This document shows, in pieces, positions 42,624 through 50,619 of a DNA stretch of 52,046 bases. Both the position numbers and the translations under genes were made by a program. How positions within the stretch are numbered: the first letter of the stretch is position 1; each line of letters begins with the position of its first letter. Location: the NCBI RefSeq assembly GCF_002291145.1, contig NZ_NTGE01000144.1, positions 1 through 52,046 on the forward strand, given 5' to 3'. Under the pieces are notes generated by a model, which did not search any database, had not been told where the DNA came from, and saw nothing but the letters and a program-made list of their open reading frames with translations. This DNA comes from Streptomyces sp. SA15. GTDB taxonomy: Bacteria; Actinomycetota; Actinomycetes; Streptomycetales; Streptomycetaceae.

Positions 42624-43784
42624 TCAGGCCGGTCGCACCACGCTGTGGATGGCCGACTCGCCGTCGTAGTAGATCGACTCCTCGCGGACGTACGCGCCCG
42701 GCTTCGGGGCGTGGATCATCATGCCGTTGCCGATGTACATGCCGACGTGGCTGACATCGTCGTAGAAGAAGACCAGGTCACCGGGCTGGGCGGCGGCGAG
42801 GGAGACCGTGGTGCCGGCGTTGACCTGGTCGTAGGTGACGCGGGGGATGTCGACGCCGGCCGCCTTCCACGCGGCCTGGGTGAGGCCGGAGCAGTCGTAG
42901 GAGCCGGGGCCGGTGGCGCCCCAGACGTACGGCTTGCCGATCTGGGCGCGGGCGAAGGCGAGCGCCTTCTCGGCCTTGGTGGTGTAGGAGGCGTCGGTCG
43001 CGGGAGCGCTGGGAGTGGCGGCGTCCGCGGAGCTGTTCTGCTCCTGCTGGGCCGCGGCCTCCTGCCGGGCCCTTTCCTCCGCCGCCTGCTGCCGCGCCAG
43101 CTCCGCGGCCTTGCGTGCCGCCTCCTGCTGCCTCTCCTTCTCGATCGCCGCGAGCCGCGCCTTCTCCTCGGCGGTCAGCTTCGACAGGAGTGCGCGCGCA
43201 TCGGCCAGCTTCTTCTGGACGGTCGCCTTGGCCGTCTTCAGGTCGCCCTGCGACTCGGTGAGCGTCTCGAGGCTCTGGGCGGCCTCCTGGCGCTTCTTCA
43301 TCGTCGCGGACTGCTCGGTGATGTAGTCGTCGACCGCGCCCTTCTGCCGACTGGTCATGCGACTCATCAGCTGGGTCTGGTCGAAGTAGTCCTGCGGGGA
43401 GTCCGCGAGCAGGAAGGTCGAGGTGTCGGGGGCGGAGGCCCCGGTACGGTACTGGGCGGCGGCGAAGGAACCCAGCTCCTCCCGCGCCTCGTTGAGCTTC
43501 TGGGTGCGCTGCGCGACGTCGTCGAGGAGGGTGTCGACGCGCCCCCGCTGCTTCGCGGTCTTCTCCTTGGCCGCGTTGTACTTGTCGGTCGCCGACTCCG
43601 CCTGGCGGTACAGGTCGTCGACCTTCTTCTCGACCTCTTCGAGGCTCGGTTTGTCATCGGCCGGGGCGGCGTTGGCCGACTGGGACAGCAGGGCCACGGA
43701 GGTCAGGGCCGCCGTGGCGAGGGCGGGGGTCCGTATGCCTGCTACGCGCGTACCTGAAGGACGCGACTTGCGGTGCGACGCCAA
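42624..43784 (-). CDS. NlpC/P60 peptidoglycan hydrolase with coiled coil (riboswitch-controlled)
   Basis: 386 residues beginning at a TTG (43784) with an AAGGAG site 9 nt upstream. The signal peptide ends near SANAAPAD. A coiled coil of about 200 residues follows (EEVEKKVDDLYRQAESATDK, EKTAKQRGRVDTLL, KLTAEEKARLAAIEKERQQE, with an Ala/Glu/Arg-rich AARKAAELARQQAAEERARQ end), then a Ser/Ala linker and the NlpC/P60 domain: Cys in PGSYDCSGLTQAAW, His in DDVSHVGMYIG and GMMIHAPKPG. It is a close paralogue of the gene at 40723. The leader carries a ydaO-type c-di-AMP riboswitch, the class that controls wall hydrolases (rpf and NlpC genes) in streptomycetes. Confidence 0.93.
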   Translation of the reverse strand: MASHRKSRPSGTRVAGIRTPALATAALTSVALLSQSANAAPADDKPSLEEVEKKVDDLYRQAESATDKYNAAKEKTAKQRGRVDTLLDDVAQRTQKLNEAREELGSFAAAQYRTGASAPDTSTFLLADSPQDYFDQTQLMSRMTSRQKGAVDDYITEQSATMKKRQEAAQSLETLTESQGDLKTAKATVQKKLADARALLSKLTAEEKARLAAIEKERQQEAARKAAELARQQAAEERARQEAAAQQEQNSSADAATPSAPATDASYTTKAEKALAFARAQIGKPYVWGATGPGSYDCSGLTQAAWKAAGVDIPRVTYDQVNAGTTVSLAAAQPGDLVFFYDDVSHVGMYIGNGMMIHAPKPGAYVREESIYYDGESAIHSVVRPA

Positions 43785-43806
43785 GGGAGGCGACTCCTTC
43801 CATGTT

Positions 43807-43953
43807 CCGCCTACCGAGTTAGCTGTCGGGTTCGGGCGGGTGGTTAGGAAGGTTTGCCCTACGGCCCTGCCCCGGAGGGCATTCGGGCCGATTCACCCCA
43901 ATTTTCGGTGGGTCCCCGGCTCCGGTCGCGCGGCGGCGTACCGGACTCGGCGG
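43807..43953 (-). ncRNA. ydaO-yuaA (cyclic di-AMP) riboswitch
   Basis: On the minus strand the leader shows, in order, the P1 5' strand CCGCCGAGT (43953-43945), GGGGACCCACC...GGGGTGAATC, a GGGCAAACC segment, and the hallmark ending CCCGACAGCTAACTCGGTAG with the P1 3' strand. This is the consensus of the c-di-AMP-binding ydaO motif. The first and last strands pair (CCGCC-GAGT with ACTC-GG-TA-GGCGG). It sits 23 nt before the TTG start of the NlpC/P60 gene. Boundaries are approximate. Ligand binding is expected to lower hydrolase expression. Confidence 0.88.
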
Positions 43954-44159
43954 AGGCCGTGCGGCCCGGCGACGTTCGCCGGTGGGTGTCGTACGGCCTG
44001 CCCGGCACGGTAGCCAACGCGTGTGGCCCCTGTGAAGGTTGATGTTCGATATGCCCGATACATTTTCGTGACCTAGGGTCAGGGCGTCGCGCATCGTGGC
44101 CGATCCGGAGTGATCTGCGGTGACCTGTGCGCATTTTCGCCGGAGTGATGCCATCCGCC
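43954..44159. promoter_or_regulatory. Promoter region of the riboswitch-controlled hydrolase
   Basis: About 200 bp upstream of the aptamer have no gene. An AT-rich patch near 44041-44065 (GATATGCCCGATACATTTTCG) contains minus-strand hexamers such as CATATC and TATCGG that may serve as -10. The exact promoter is unresolved. Confidence 0.35.
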
Positions 44160-44389
44160 CGGTTCGGGGGGCTAGGTCCCAGCCGGCCCTGCAAGATCCT
44201 CGGCCAGATGACCAAGGTCTCGCACGGCACACGTACGAGCGTGAAGGTGCCGTGCCCGGCGGGTGTGGCCGTCGACCCGTACGACGGCAAGGTCTACGTC
44301 TCGGCCTGGTCGATCGCGGAACGTGACCGTACGGTCATGGAGGGCGAGAAGCGCCGGGCGGGCGGCTCTGGAAGATCCTCGGCTTCTGA
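44160..44389 (+). pseudogene. C-terminal remnant of a secreted beta-propeller (ScyD/ScyE- or NHL-like) gene
   Basis: A plus-strand frame reads PSRPCKILGQMTKVSHGTRT and then VKVPCPAGVAVDPYDGKVYV with SAWSIAE, a propeller-blade pattern. After a frame slip near 44360-44370 another frame gives RLWKILGF followed by TGA (44387-44389), which reads like the true end of such a protein. No N-terminal propeller, start or signal peptide remains. It is short, and the family is judged from one blade. Confidence 0.45.
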
Positions 44390-44464
44390 ATCCGGCCAGG
44401 GAAACCGGTGATGTTCTCAGGGCGGCGGCGGACTGTCAGTGAGGCGCCCTAGACTCGGAGAGCG

Positions 44465-46951
44465 ATGAGCAGCCTCTTTGACGACAGCTTCCTGGCGGAC
44501 CTCCAGGCCCCCCGTGGCCACGAGGAAGAGACCCCGCCGCCGCCCGAGGACGATCACGTACCGGAGCCGGTTCCGGACGATCTGTTCGGCGGGAAGTTCG
44601 ACGTGCCGCCGGACCGGGACGCGTACTACAGGGACGGCGCCCCCCGCCCGGCGGTGGACGCGGCCGCGCTCCTGGAGGGGCTGAACGAGAACCAGCGTGC
44701 CGCCGTCGTGCATCACGGCACTCCGCTGCTCATCGTGGCCGGCGCCGGCTCCGGCAAGACCCGTGTGCTCACGCACCGCATCGCCCATCTGCTCGGCGAG
44801 CGGAACGTCCACCCGGGCCAGATCCTCGCGATCACCTTCACCAACAAGGCCGCCGGTGAGATGAAGGAGCGCGTCGAGCACCTCGTCGGCCCGCGTGCGA
44901 ACGCGATGTGGGTGATGACCTTCCACAGCGCGTGCGTGCGGATCCTGCGGCGGGAGAGCAAGAAGCTGGGCTTCACGTCCTCCTTCTCGATCTACGACGC
45001 CGCCGACAGCAAGCGTCTGATGGCCCTGGTCTGCCGCGACCTGGACCTCGACCCCAAGCGCTTCCCGCCGAAGTCCTTCAGCGCCAAGATCAGCAACCTC
45101 AAGAACGAGCTGATCGACGAGGAGGACTTCGCAGCCCAGGCCACCGACGGCTTCGAGAAGACCCTCGCCCAGGCCTACGCCCTGTACCAGTCGCGGCTGC
45201 GTGAGGCGAACGCCCTCGACTTCGACGACCTGATCATGACGACGGTCAACCTGCTGCGCGCCTTCCCGGACGTCGCCGAGCACTACCGCCGCCGCTTCCG
45301 GCACGTCCTCGTCGACGAGTACCAGGACACCAACCACGCCCAGTACGCCCTGGTCAGGGAAATCGTCGGCACGTCCGAGCACCCGGTGGACGTCCCGCCC
45401 AGCGAGTACGACGTGCCGCCCGCCGAACTCTGCGTCGTCGGCGACGCCGACCAGTCGATCTACGCCTTCCGCGGTGCGACCATCCGCAACATCCTCCAGT
45501 TCGAGGAGGACTACCCGGACGCGACGACGATCCTGCTGGAGCAGAACTACCGCTCCACCCAGACGATCCTGTCCGCCGCCAACGCGGTCATCGAGCGCAA
45601 CGAGTCCCGCCGCCCCAAGAACCTGTGGACCAACGCGGGCGCGGGCGCGCGCATCACCGGCTACGTCGCCGACACCGAGCACGACGAGGCACAGTTCGTC
45701 GCCGACGAGATAGACCGCCTCACGGACGCGGGCGAGGCGAAGGCCGGTGACGTCGCCGTCTTCTACCGTACGAACGCCCAGTCCCGTGTCTTCGAAGAAG
45801 TCTTCATCCGCGTCGGCCTGCCCTACAAGGTCGTGGGCGGCGTCCGCTTCTACGAGCGCAAGGAGGTCCGGGACGTCCTGGCCTACCTGCGCGTGCTGGC
45901 CAACCCGGAGGACTCGGTCCCGCTGCGGCGGATCCTCAACGTCCCCAAGCGGGGCATCGGCGACCGCGCCGAGGCGATGATCGACGCCCTGTCCCAACGG
46001 GAGAAGATCAGCTTCCCGCAGGCGCTCAAGCGCGTCGACGAGGCGTACGGCATGGCCGCGCGGTCGACCAACGCCGTCAAGCGGTTCAACACGCTGATGG
46101 AGGACCTCCGTACGATCGTCGAGTCCGGCGCGGGGCCGGCCACCGTCCTGGAGGCGGTGCTCGAACGGACCGGCTACCTCGCCGAGCTGCAGGCCTCCAC
46201 CGACCCGCAGGACGAGACCCGGATCGAGAACCTCCAGGAACTCGCGGCCGTGGCCCTGGAGTTCGAGCAGGAGACGGCCGAGGGCGAGGCGTCCGGCTCG
46301 CTCGCCGACTTCCTGGAGCGGGTCGCGCTGGTCGCCGACTCCGACCAGATCCCCGACGAGGACGAGGACGGCTCGGGCGTCATCACGCTGATGACCCTGC
46401 ACACCGCCAAGGGCCTGGAGTTCCCGGTTGTCTTCCTGACCGGGATGGAGGACGGCGTCTTCCCGCACATGCGCGCCCTCGGCCAGACCAAGGAGCTGGA
46501 GGAGGAGCGGCGCCTGGCGTACGTCGGCATCACGCGCGCGCGGGAACGGCTGTATCTGACGCGGTCGTCGATGCGGAGCGCGTGGGGGCAGCCGTCGTAC
46601 AACCCGCCGTCGCGTTTCCTGGAGGAGATTCCGCCGCAGCACGTGGACTGGAAGCGGACGGGGGCGACCGCGCCCGTCTCCTCCGGCCCGGCGTCCGGGG
46701 TGGTGGCCTCGCTGTCCTCCTCCCGTTCGCGCTCGTCGGCGTCGGGCGCGTCGGGCTTCGCCACGCGCCGGGCTTCGGAGAAGCCGGTGGTCTCGCTGGC
46801 GGTCGGGGACCGGGTGACGCACGACCAGTTCGGGCTGGGCACCGTGACAGCGGTGAAGGGCACGGGGTCGAACGCGGAGGCGACGATCGACTTCGGGGAC
46901 GAGAAGCCGAAGAGGCTGCTGTTGCGGTACGCGCCGGTGGAGAAGCTGTAG
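44465..46951 (+). CDS. pcrA: ATP-dependent DNA helicase PcrA/UvrD
   Basis: 828 residues from ATG 44465. A 3'-5' superfamily 1 helicase for DNA repair and replication restart. An acidic N-terminal extension of about 70 residues precedes LNENQRAAVVHHG (Q motif), Walker A in VAGAGSGKTRVLTHR, ILAITFTNKAAGEMKERV (Ia), VDEYQDTN (II), GDADQSIYAFRGA (III), LEQNYRSTQ (IV), MTLHTAKGLEFPVVFL (V) and YVGITRARERLYLT (VI). The C-terminal Tudor-like domain is present (VGDRVTHDQFGLGTVTAVKG, then FGDEKPKRLLLRYAP), which binds RNA polymerase in PcrA. Complete and intact. A perfect 12-bp hairpin follows the stop. Confidence 0.97.
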   Translation: MSSLFDDSFLADLQAPRGHEEETPPPPEDDHVPEPVPDDLFGGKFDVPPDRDAYYRDGAPRPAVDAAALLEGLNENQRAAVVHHGTPLLIVAGAGSGKTRVLTHRIAHLLGERNVHPGQILAITFTNKAAGEMKERVEHLVGPRANAMWVMTFHSACVRILRRESKKLGFTSSFSIYDAADSKRLMALVCRDLDLDPKRFPPKSFSAKISNLKNELIDEEDFAAQATDGFEKTLAQAYALYQSRLREANALDFDDLIMTTVNLLRAFPDVAEHYRRRFRHVLVDEYQDTNHAQYALVREIVGTSEHPVDVPPSEYDVPPAELCVVGDADQSIYAFRGATIRNILQFEEDYPDATTILLEQNYRSTQTILSAANAVIERNESRRPKNLWTNAGAGARITGYVADTEHDEAQFVADEIDRLTDAGEAKAGDVAVFYRTNAQSRVFEEVFIRVGLPYKVVGGVRFYERKEVRDVLAYLRVLANPEDSVPLRRILNVPKRGIGDRAEAMIDALSQREKISFPQALKRVDEAYGMAARSTNAVKRFNTLMEDLRTIVESGAGPATVLEAVLERTGYLAELQASTDPQDETRIENLQELAAVALEFEQETAEGEASGSLADFLERVALVADSDQIPDEDEDGSGVITLMTLHTAKGLEFPVVFLTGMEDGVFPHMRALGQTKELEEERRLAYVGITRARERLYLTRSSMRSAWGQPSYNPPSRFLEEIPPQHVDWKRTGATAPVSSGPASGVVASLSSSRSRSSASGASGFATRRASEKPVVSLAVGDRVTHDQFGLGTVTAVKGTGSNAEATIDFGDEKPKRLLLRYAPVEKL

Positions 46952-46960
46952 CTCTCCGCA

Positions 46961-46990
46961 GTGAGCTCCCGCTGAACGGCGGGAGCTCAC
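46961..46990. terminator. Bidirectional terminator between pcrA and the M23 gene
   Basis: GTGAGCTCCCGC (46961-46972) pairs perfectly with GCGGGAGCTCAC (46979-46990) over a 6-nt loop, between two convergent genes. No U-tract, so a factor-assisted or GC-rich Streptomyces-type terminator. Confidence 0.7.
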
Positions 46991-47010
46991 AAGGGGTTGC
47001 TCACGGTTGC

Positions 47011-48531
47011 TTACGTCGGGTCGACGCCGTGGCTGCGCAGCCAGGGAAGCGGGTCGATGGCCGAGCCGCCGGCCAGGTGTACCTCGAGGTGCAGGTGGGG
47101 GCCGGTCGAATTGCCCGAGTTGCCGGAGTACGCGATCGGGTCGCCGGCCTTCACGGTCGTACCGGAGGAGACCCGGTAGCTGGAGAGGTGGCAGTACCAC
47201 GTCTCCGTGCCGTCCTTCGCCGTCACGATCATCATGTTGCCGTACGCGCTGTTCCACTCGGTACGGACGGTGCCGTCGGTCACGGCCATCACCGTCGTGC
47301 CGTAGGAGACCGGGAAGTCGATGCCGGTGTGCACGGACATCCAGTTGATGCCGGACTGGCCGTAGTAGGCGCTGAGTCCGTGCTGTGCGACCGGCAGCGC
47401 GTACTTGGGGCGCAGCCGCTCCTTGCGGGCCGCCTCCGCCGCCGCCCTCTTCTTCTCGGCGAGCTGCTGGGCCTTGAGGTCGATGCGCTCCTGCGTACGG
47501 CTGACCCGGTCGCTGAAGGCGTCCGCCTCGGCGGAGAGGCTCTCCAGCTGGGAGTCCAGCTTGTTGTTCGCGGCGGACGGCTGCACGGGCGCCGCGGCCG
47601 CCGCGGTCGTCGTCGCTTCCTTGCCGTTGTCGGTCAGGGTGCCGACGGAGGCGGCGGCGATCCCCGCGACGCCCATCACACACGCCGAGGGCACGGCCAC
47701 CGTGAGCAGCGCGGAGCGCTTGGGGGGAGGACGGCGGCGGGAACGCGCCGCGCCACGAGTGGCCGCGCGGGATGCCGGTGCCGGGACCGGAACGACCTCT
47801 TCCTGGTCGTCGAGGAGGGGGGCGTCGGCTGCGGCGGGCATGTCGCCGGGGGTGGCCGACTCGCCGTCGTGCGGGGCGGTTTCGCCGAACGTTTCTTCGT
47901 AGGTGACCTGCTCGAAGGTGGCCGTCGCCTGCTGGTCGAAGGACGCGGACTCGGCCTGCGGCTCGTACTCCTCGGTGGACGACGTGGCATGGCCGCCGTC
48001 GGAGTTCCACTGCGTGGCGTCGTACGCGCCGGTGTCGAAGGCCTGCGTGCCCCATTCCCACTGCTGCGTCGCGTCGGCCGGGCCGCCGGACTGGTCGGAC
48101 TGGTCGGGCTGGAGCCAGGCGTTCGCATCCCACTGGCCGCTCGCGTCAGGGCCCGTGGCCTGCGACGGGATCACGGCGAGCGGCTGGTGGCCGGCGGCCC
48201 AGGCGGTGGCGTCGTACACGCCGGTGTCGTAGGCGGCGTGGTGCTGGGCCGCGTACATGTCGTAGTTCGGGTTCTGGTGGCCGCCCGTGGACCACGTCGT
48301 GGCGTCGTACGAGCCGGTGCTCTCGCCCGGGAGGCTGCCGAAGAGGGGGTCGGCCTCGAAGGTCGCGGTGGCGTTGCCACCCGTGTCAAAACCGGTGGCG
48401 TCGTAGTTGCCGTACGTGGTGAAGTCGCCGTACTGGGCTTCCTGGGTGCCGTACGACGCGTAGTGCGACGAGTCGGCGTCGGAAGCCGGAGCCGGGGAGG
48501 TCATGGTCCCCGACGGGTGACGGTCGTTCAC
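47011..48531 (-). CDS. M23 family peptidoglycan endopeptidase with N-terminal repeats
   Basis: 506 residues from GTG 48531; the open frame to 48645 is unlikely. The N-terminal ~250 residues are low-complexity, carrying a YDAT-x-W motif several times (YDATTWSTGGH, YDATAWAAGHQ, YDATQWNSDGG). A basic segment (ATRGAARSRRRPPPKR) and a single membrane helix (LLTVAVPSACVMGVAGIAAASVG) near 265-295 follow, then a coiled-coil stretch (LDSQLESLSAEADAFSDRVS) and the LytM/M23 domain: MSVHTGIDFPVSYGTTV (zinc His/Asp), ETWYCHLSSY and TGPHLHLEVHLAGG (zinc His). It is a membrane-anchored zinc peptidase with a cytoplasmic repeat-rich tail. It cleaves peptidoglycan cross-links or activates amidases. Confidence 0.9.
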   Translation of the reverse strand: MNDRHPSGTMTSPAPASDADSSHYASYGTQEAQYGDFTTYGNYDATGFDTGGNATATFEADPLFGSLPGESTGSYDATTWSTGGHQNPNYDMYAAQHHAAYDTGVYDATAWAAGHQPLAVIPSQATGPDASGQWDANAWLQPDQSDQSGGPADATQQWEWGTQAFDTGAYDATQWNSDGGHATSSTEEYEPQAESASFDQQATATFEQVTYEETFGETAPHDGESATPGDMPAAADAPLLDDQEEVVPVPAPASRAATRGAARSRRRPPPKRSALLTVAVPSACVMGVAGIAAASVGTLTDNGKEATTTAAAAAPVQPSAANNKLDSQLESLSAEADAFSDRVSRTQERIDLKAQQLAEKKRAAAEAARKERLRPKYALPVAQHGLSAYYGQSGINWMSVHTGIDFPVSYGTTVMAVTDGTVRTEWNSAYGNMMIVTAKDGTETWYCHLSSYRVSSGTTVKAGDPIAYSGNSGNSTGPHLHLEVHLAGGSAIDPLPWLRSHGVDPT

Positions 48532-48739
48532 CAACTTCTCTTTCGCCTCGACAACAGGGGCTGCCAGAGCAGTGCGGCGACTGTACCCGGCAGTACGCGG
48601 GCACGACAATCTTCGTCGGGTTTCCCGCGCGCAGGAAACGGGCAATCAGCCGTGTTTCGGGGGACGGCGGGCGCGGGTTTGGCTCTGTGTTCGAAGAGTG
48701 TTCGATGGCGAATGGGTGTCTGTCGGCTGGTCGGGGTCG

Positions 48740-49618
48740 CTACGCCACCGTCAGTCCGCCGGCATGCGCGGCGGTTTCCGCTTCCGTGTGTGCCGTGTCG
48801 AGGACCTGTCGTATCCCGGTCGCGACGGCCGGGTGCACGGGCAGGGCGAGATGTCCGATTCCGCTCACTCGCACGTTCTGCGCCATCAGGTCGGGGTGGT
48901 CGATGCAGGCGGTCTCCAGCGGGTCCATCAGGTGGTCCAAATCGCTCCAGAAGCTGACGAAATGCGTACGGCAGCCCGGTGCGGGCCGGGCGAGCTCCTC
49001 GAGCAGCGCCGAACCGGGGCGCATCTGGCGCACTATCGGGTGCGCGTTCGCCAACGGCACCACGCGGGTGCCGGAGTGCGGGGTGCCGAGCGTCACGAGC
49101 GTCCGGACGCGAATGTCACCGCCGAGGCGCTGGACGTAGTACCGCGCGATCAGTCCGCCCAGGCTGTGTCCGACGATGTCGACCCGTTTGCTGCCTGTAC
49201 GTTCACAGATGTCCTCTATGTGCCTGCCGAGCAGCTCCGCCGCGGTGCGGATGTCGCAGGTCAGCGGCGAGTAGTTGAGCGACTCGATCTGCTGCCTGCC
49301 GTGCTGGGCGAGGCTGCGGCGCAGCAGGACGAAGACCGAGCGGTTGTCGATGAAGCCGTGCATCAGGACGACCGGGGGCTTGGCCTGCGTGGGCAGTTGT
49401 GCGGCGCCGTCCCTCGGAGCGGGGATCGGCACCGAAGCCCGGCGCTCCTGTGTGATGCCGGAGGGGTAGAGGAGGAGGTGTCCCGCCAGGATCGCGATCT
49501 CCAGGGCGGTCGCCTTCAGGAGGGCCAGGGAGAGTCCCGCCAACTTGTCCGGGAGCTTGCCCGGGAGAAGCCGCTGGCAGAACGGAAGAAAGGGCAGCGC
49601 CGCCCCGGTGACCTTCAT
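48740..49618 (-). CDS. Alpha/beta hydrolase (lipase/esterase)
   Basis: 292 residues from ATG 49618 (AGGAGGG upstream). An N-terminal hydrophobic stretch (LAGLSLALLKATALEIAILAGHLLLYPSG) suggests membrane association or an uncleaved signal anchor. The hydrolase core has PPVVLMHGFIDNRSVF (HG oxyanion), the nucleophile in VDIVGHSLGGLIARYYV, LVTLGTPHSGT and, near the end, VSGIGHLALPVHP with the catalytic His. The acid is likely the Asp in SDLDHLMDP. This is the class 2 lipase/PGAP1-like group often named triacylglycerol lipase. The substrate is probably a long-chain ester, inferred. Confidence 0.88.
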   Translation of the reverse strand: MKVTGAALPFLPFCQRLLPGKLPDKLAGLSLALLKATALEIAILAGHLLLYPSGITQERRASVPIPAPRDGAAQLPTQAKPPVVLMHGFIDNRSVFVLLRRSLAQHGRQQIESLNYSPLTCDIRTAAELLGRHIEDICERTGSKRVDIVGHSLGGLIARYYVQRLGGDIRVRTLVTLGTPHSGTRVVPLANAHPIVRQMRPGSALLEELARPAPGCRTHFVSFWSDLDHLMDPLETACIDHPDLMAQNVRVSGIGHLALPVHPAVATGIRQVLDTAHTEAETAAHAGGLTVA

Positions 49619-50053
49619 GGTCGCCCTCCTGTCGGCACGTAGGAGGGCGAATCTGCCCCCCGGGTGCCCTCGTGGGAGGCCGCGACCGAGGTCGTCGGCG
49701 GGGCGAGAGTGGAGCGCGGTGCTGGTGTTGCGCCGATGACGAGACGAAGTCCCCTGTCGATGTGGCGACGAGGTTCCCCGCTGTCGTGCCCTACCTGTGC
49801 TGCGTGCCCTGCGTGCCGTCGCAGATGCGTCGCACCGCCGCGGCGCGTGGCATGCGGCGCGGCGGTGCGACGACCTCGGTGCGGCTCCCGAACGTGTCCC
49901 ATCGTGTGATTTGCCCCTCGGTATCGACCACGAAACTGCCGGTTGCGGGATGCTAAGCGATAACGTTCGTTCACTTTCCCGGCGGGTGGGTTACTTGTCG
50001 GTATCGGCGGATGTATCGGTAAGGATGGATGTAGTCGCTTCATGGAGGCAGTG
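49619..50053. other. Gene-free divergent region with a perfect 15-bp inverted repeat
   Basis: No gene is supported over about 435 bp. It holds the inverted repeat at 49828-49872 and AT-richer segments near 49955-49975 and 50000-50030 (GTATCGGCGGATGTATCGG, a TATCGG pair) that are probable promoter for the IcmB-like gene. Confidence 0.45.
49828..49872. repeat. Perfect 15-bp inverted repeat
   Basis: CGTCGCACCGCCGCG (49828-49842) and its exact complement (49858-49872) are separated by 15 nt. It lies between two divergent genes, not after a stop codon and without a T-run, so a terminator is unlikely; an operator, small RNA or extrusion site is possible. Confidence 0.7.
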
Positions 50054-50470
<417 letters not shown>

Positions 50471-50508
50471 GCCGTTGTGCACTGCGGGTCGACTGGGGTG
50501 ACCGTGCC

Positions 50509-50548
50509 CTGGGGGCTCCGCCCCCAGACCCCCGTTCGGCCTGAACGG
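50509..50548 (+). terminator. Paired-hairpin element after the IcmB-like gene
   Basis: CTGGGGGC-TCC-GCCCCCAG (50509-50527) is an 8-bp stem with a 3-nt loop, followed at once by CCGTTC-GGCCT-GAACGG (50532-50548). The arrangement GGGGGCTCCGCCCCC plus a second hairpin is a very common dispersed element downstream of Streptomyces genes, acting as terminator or REP-like repeat. Confidence 0.6.
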
Positions 50549-50619
50549 CCTCGTGCTCAAACTCCCCCAGCCCCAGACGGGCTGAGAAATGCAGGCCGGC
50601 CCATCAGCGCAGGGACGCC

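Noticed and set aside
44417..48133. A 1238-codon minus-strand frame over pcrA
   Set aside because: Antisense to all the helicase motifs; the part over the M23 gene is also in the wrong frame.
46582..48957. A 791-codon plus-strand frame over the M23 gene
   Set aside because: Antisense to a complete M23 peptidase; no domain.
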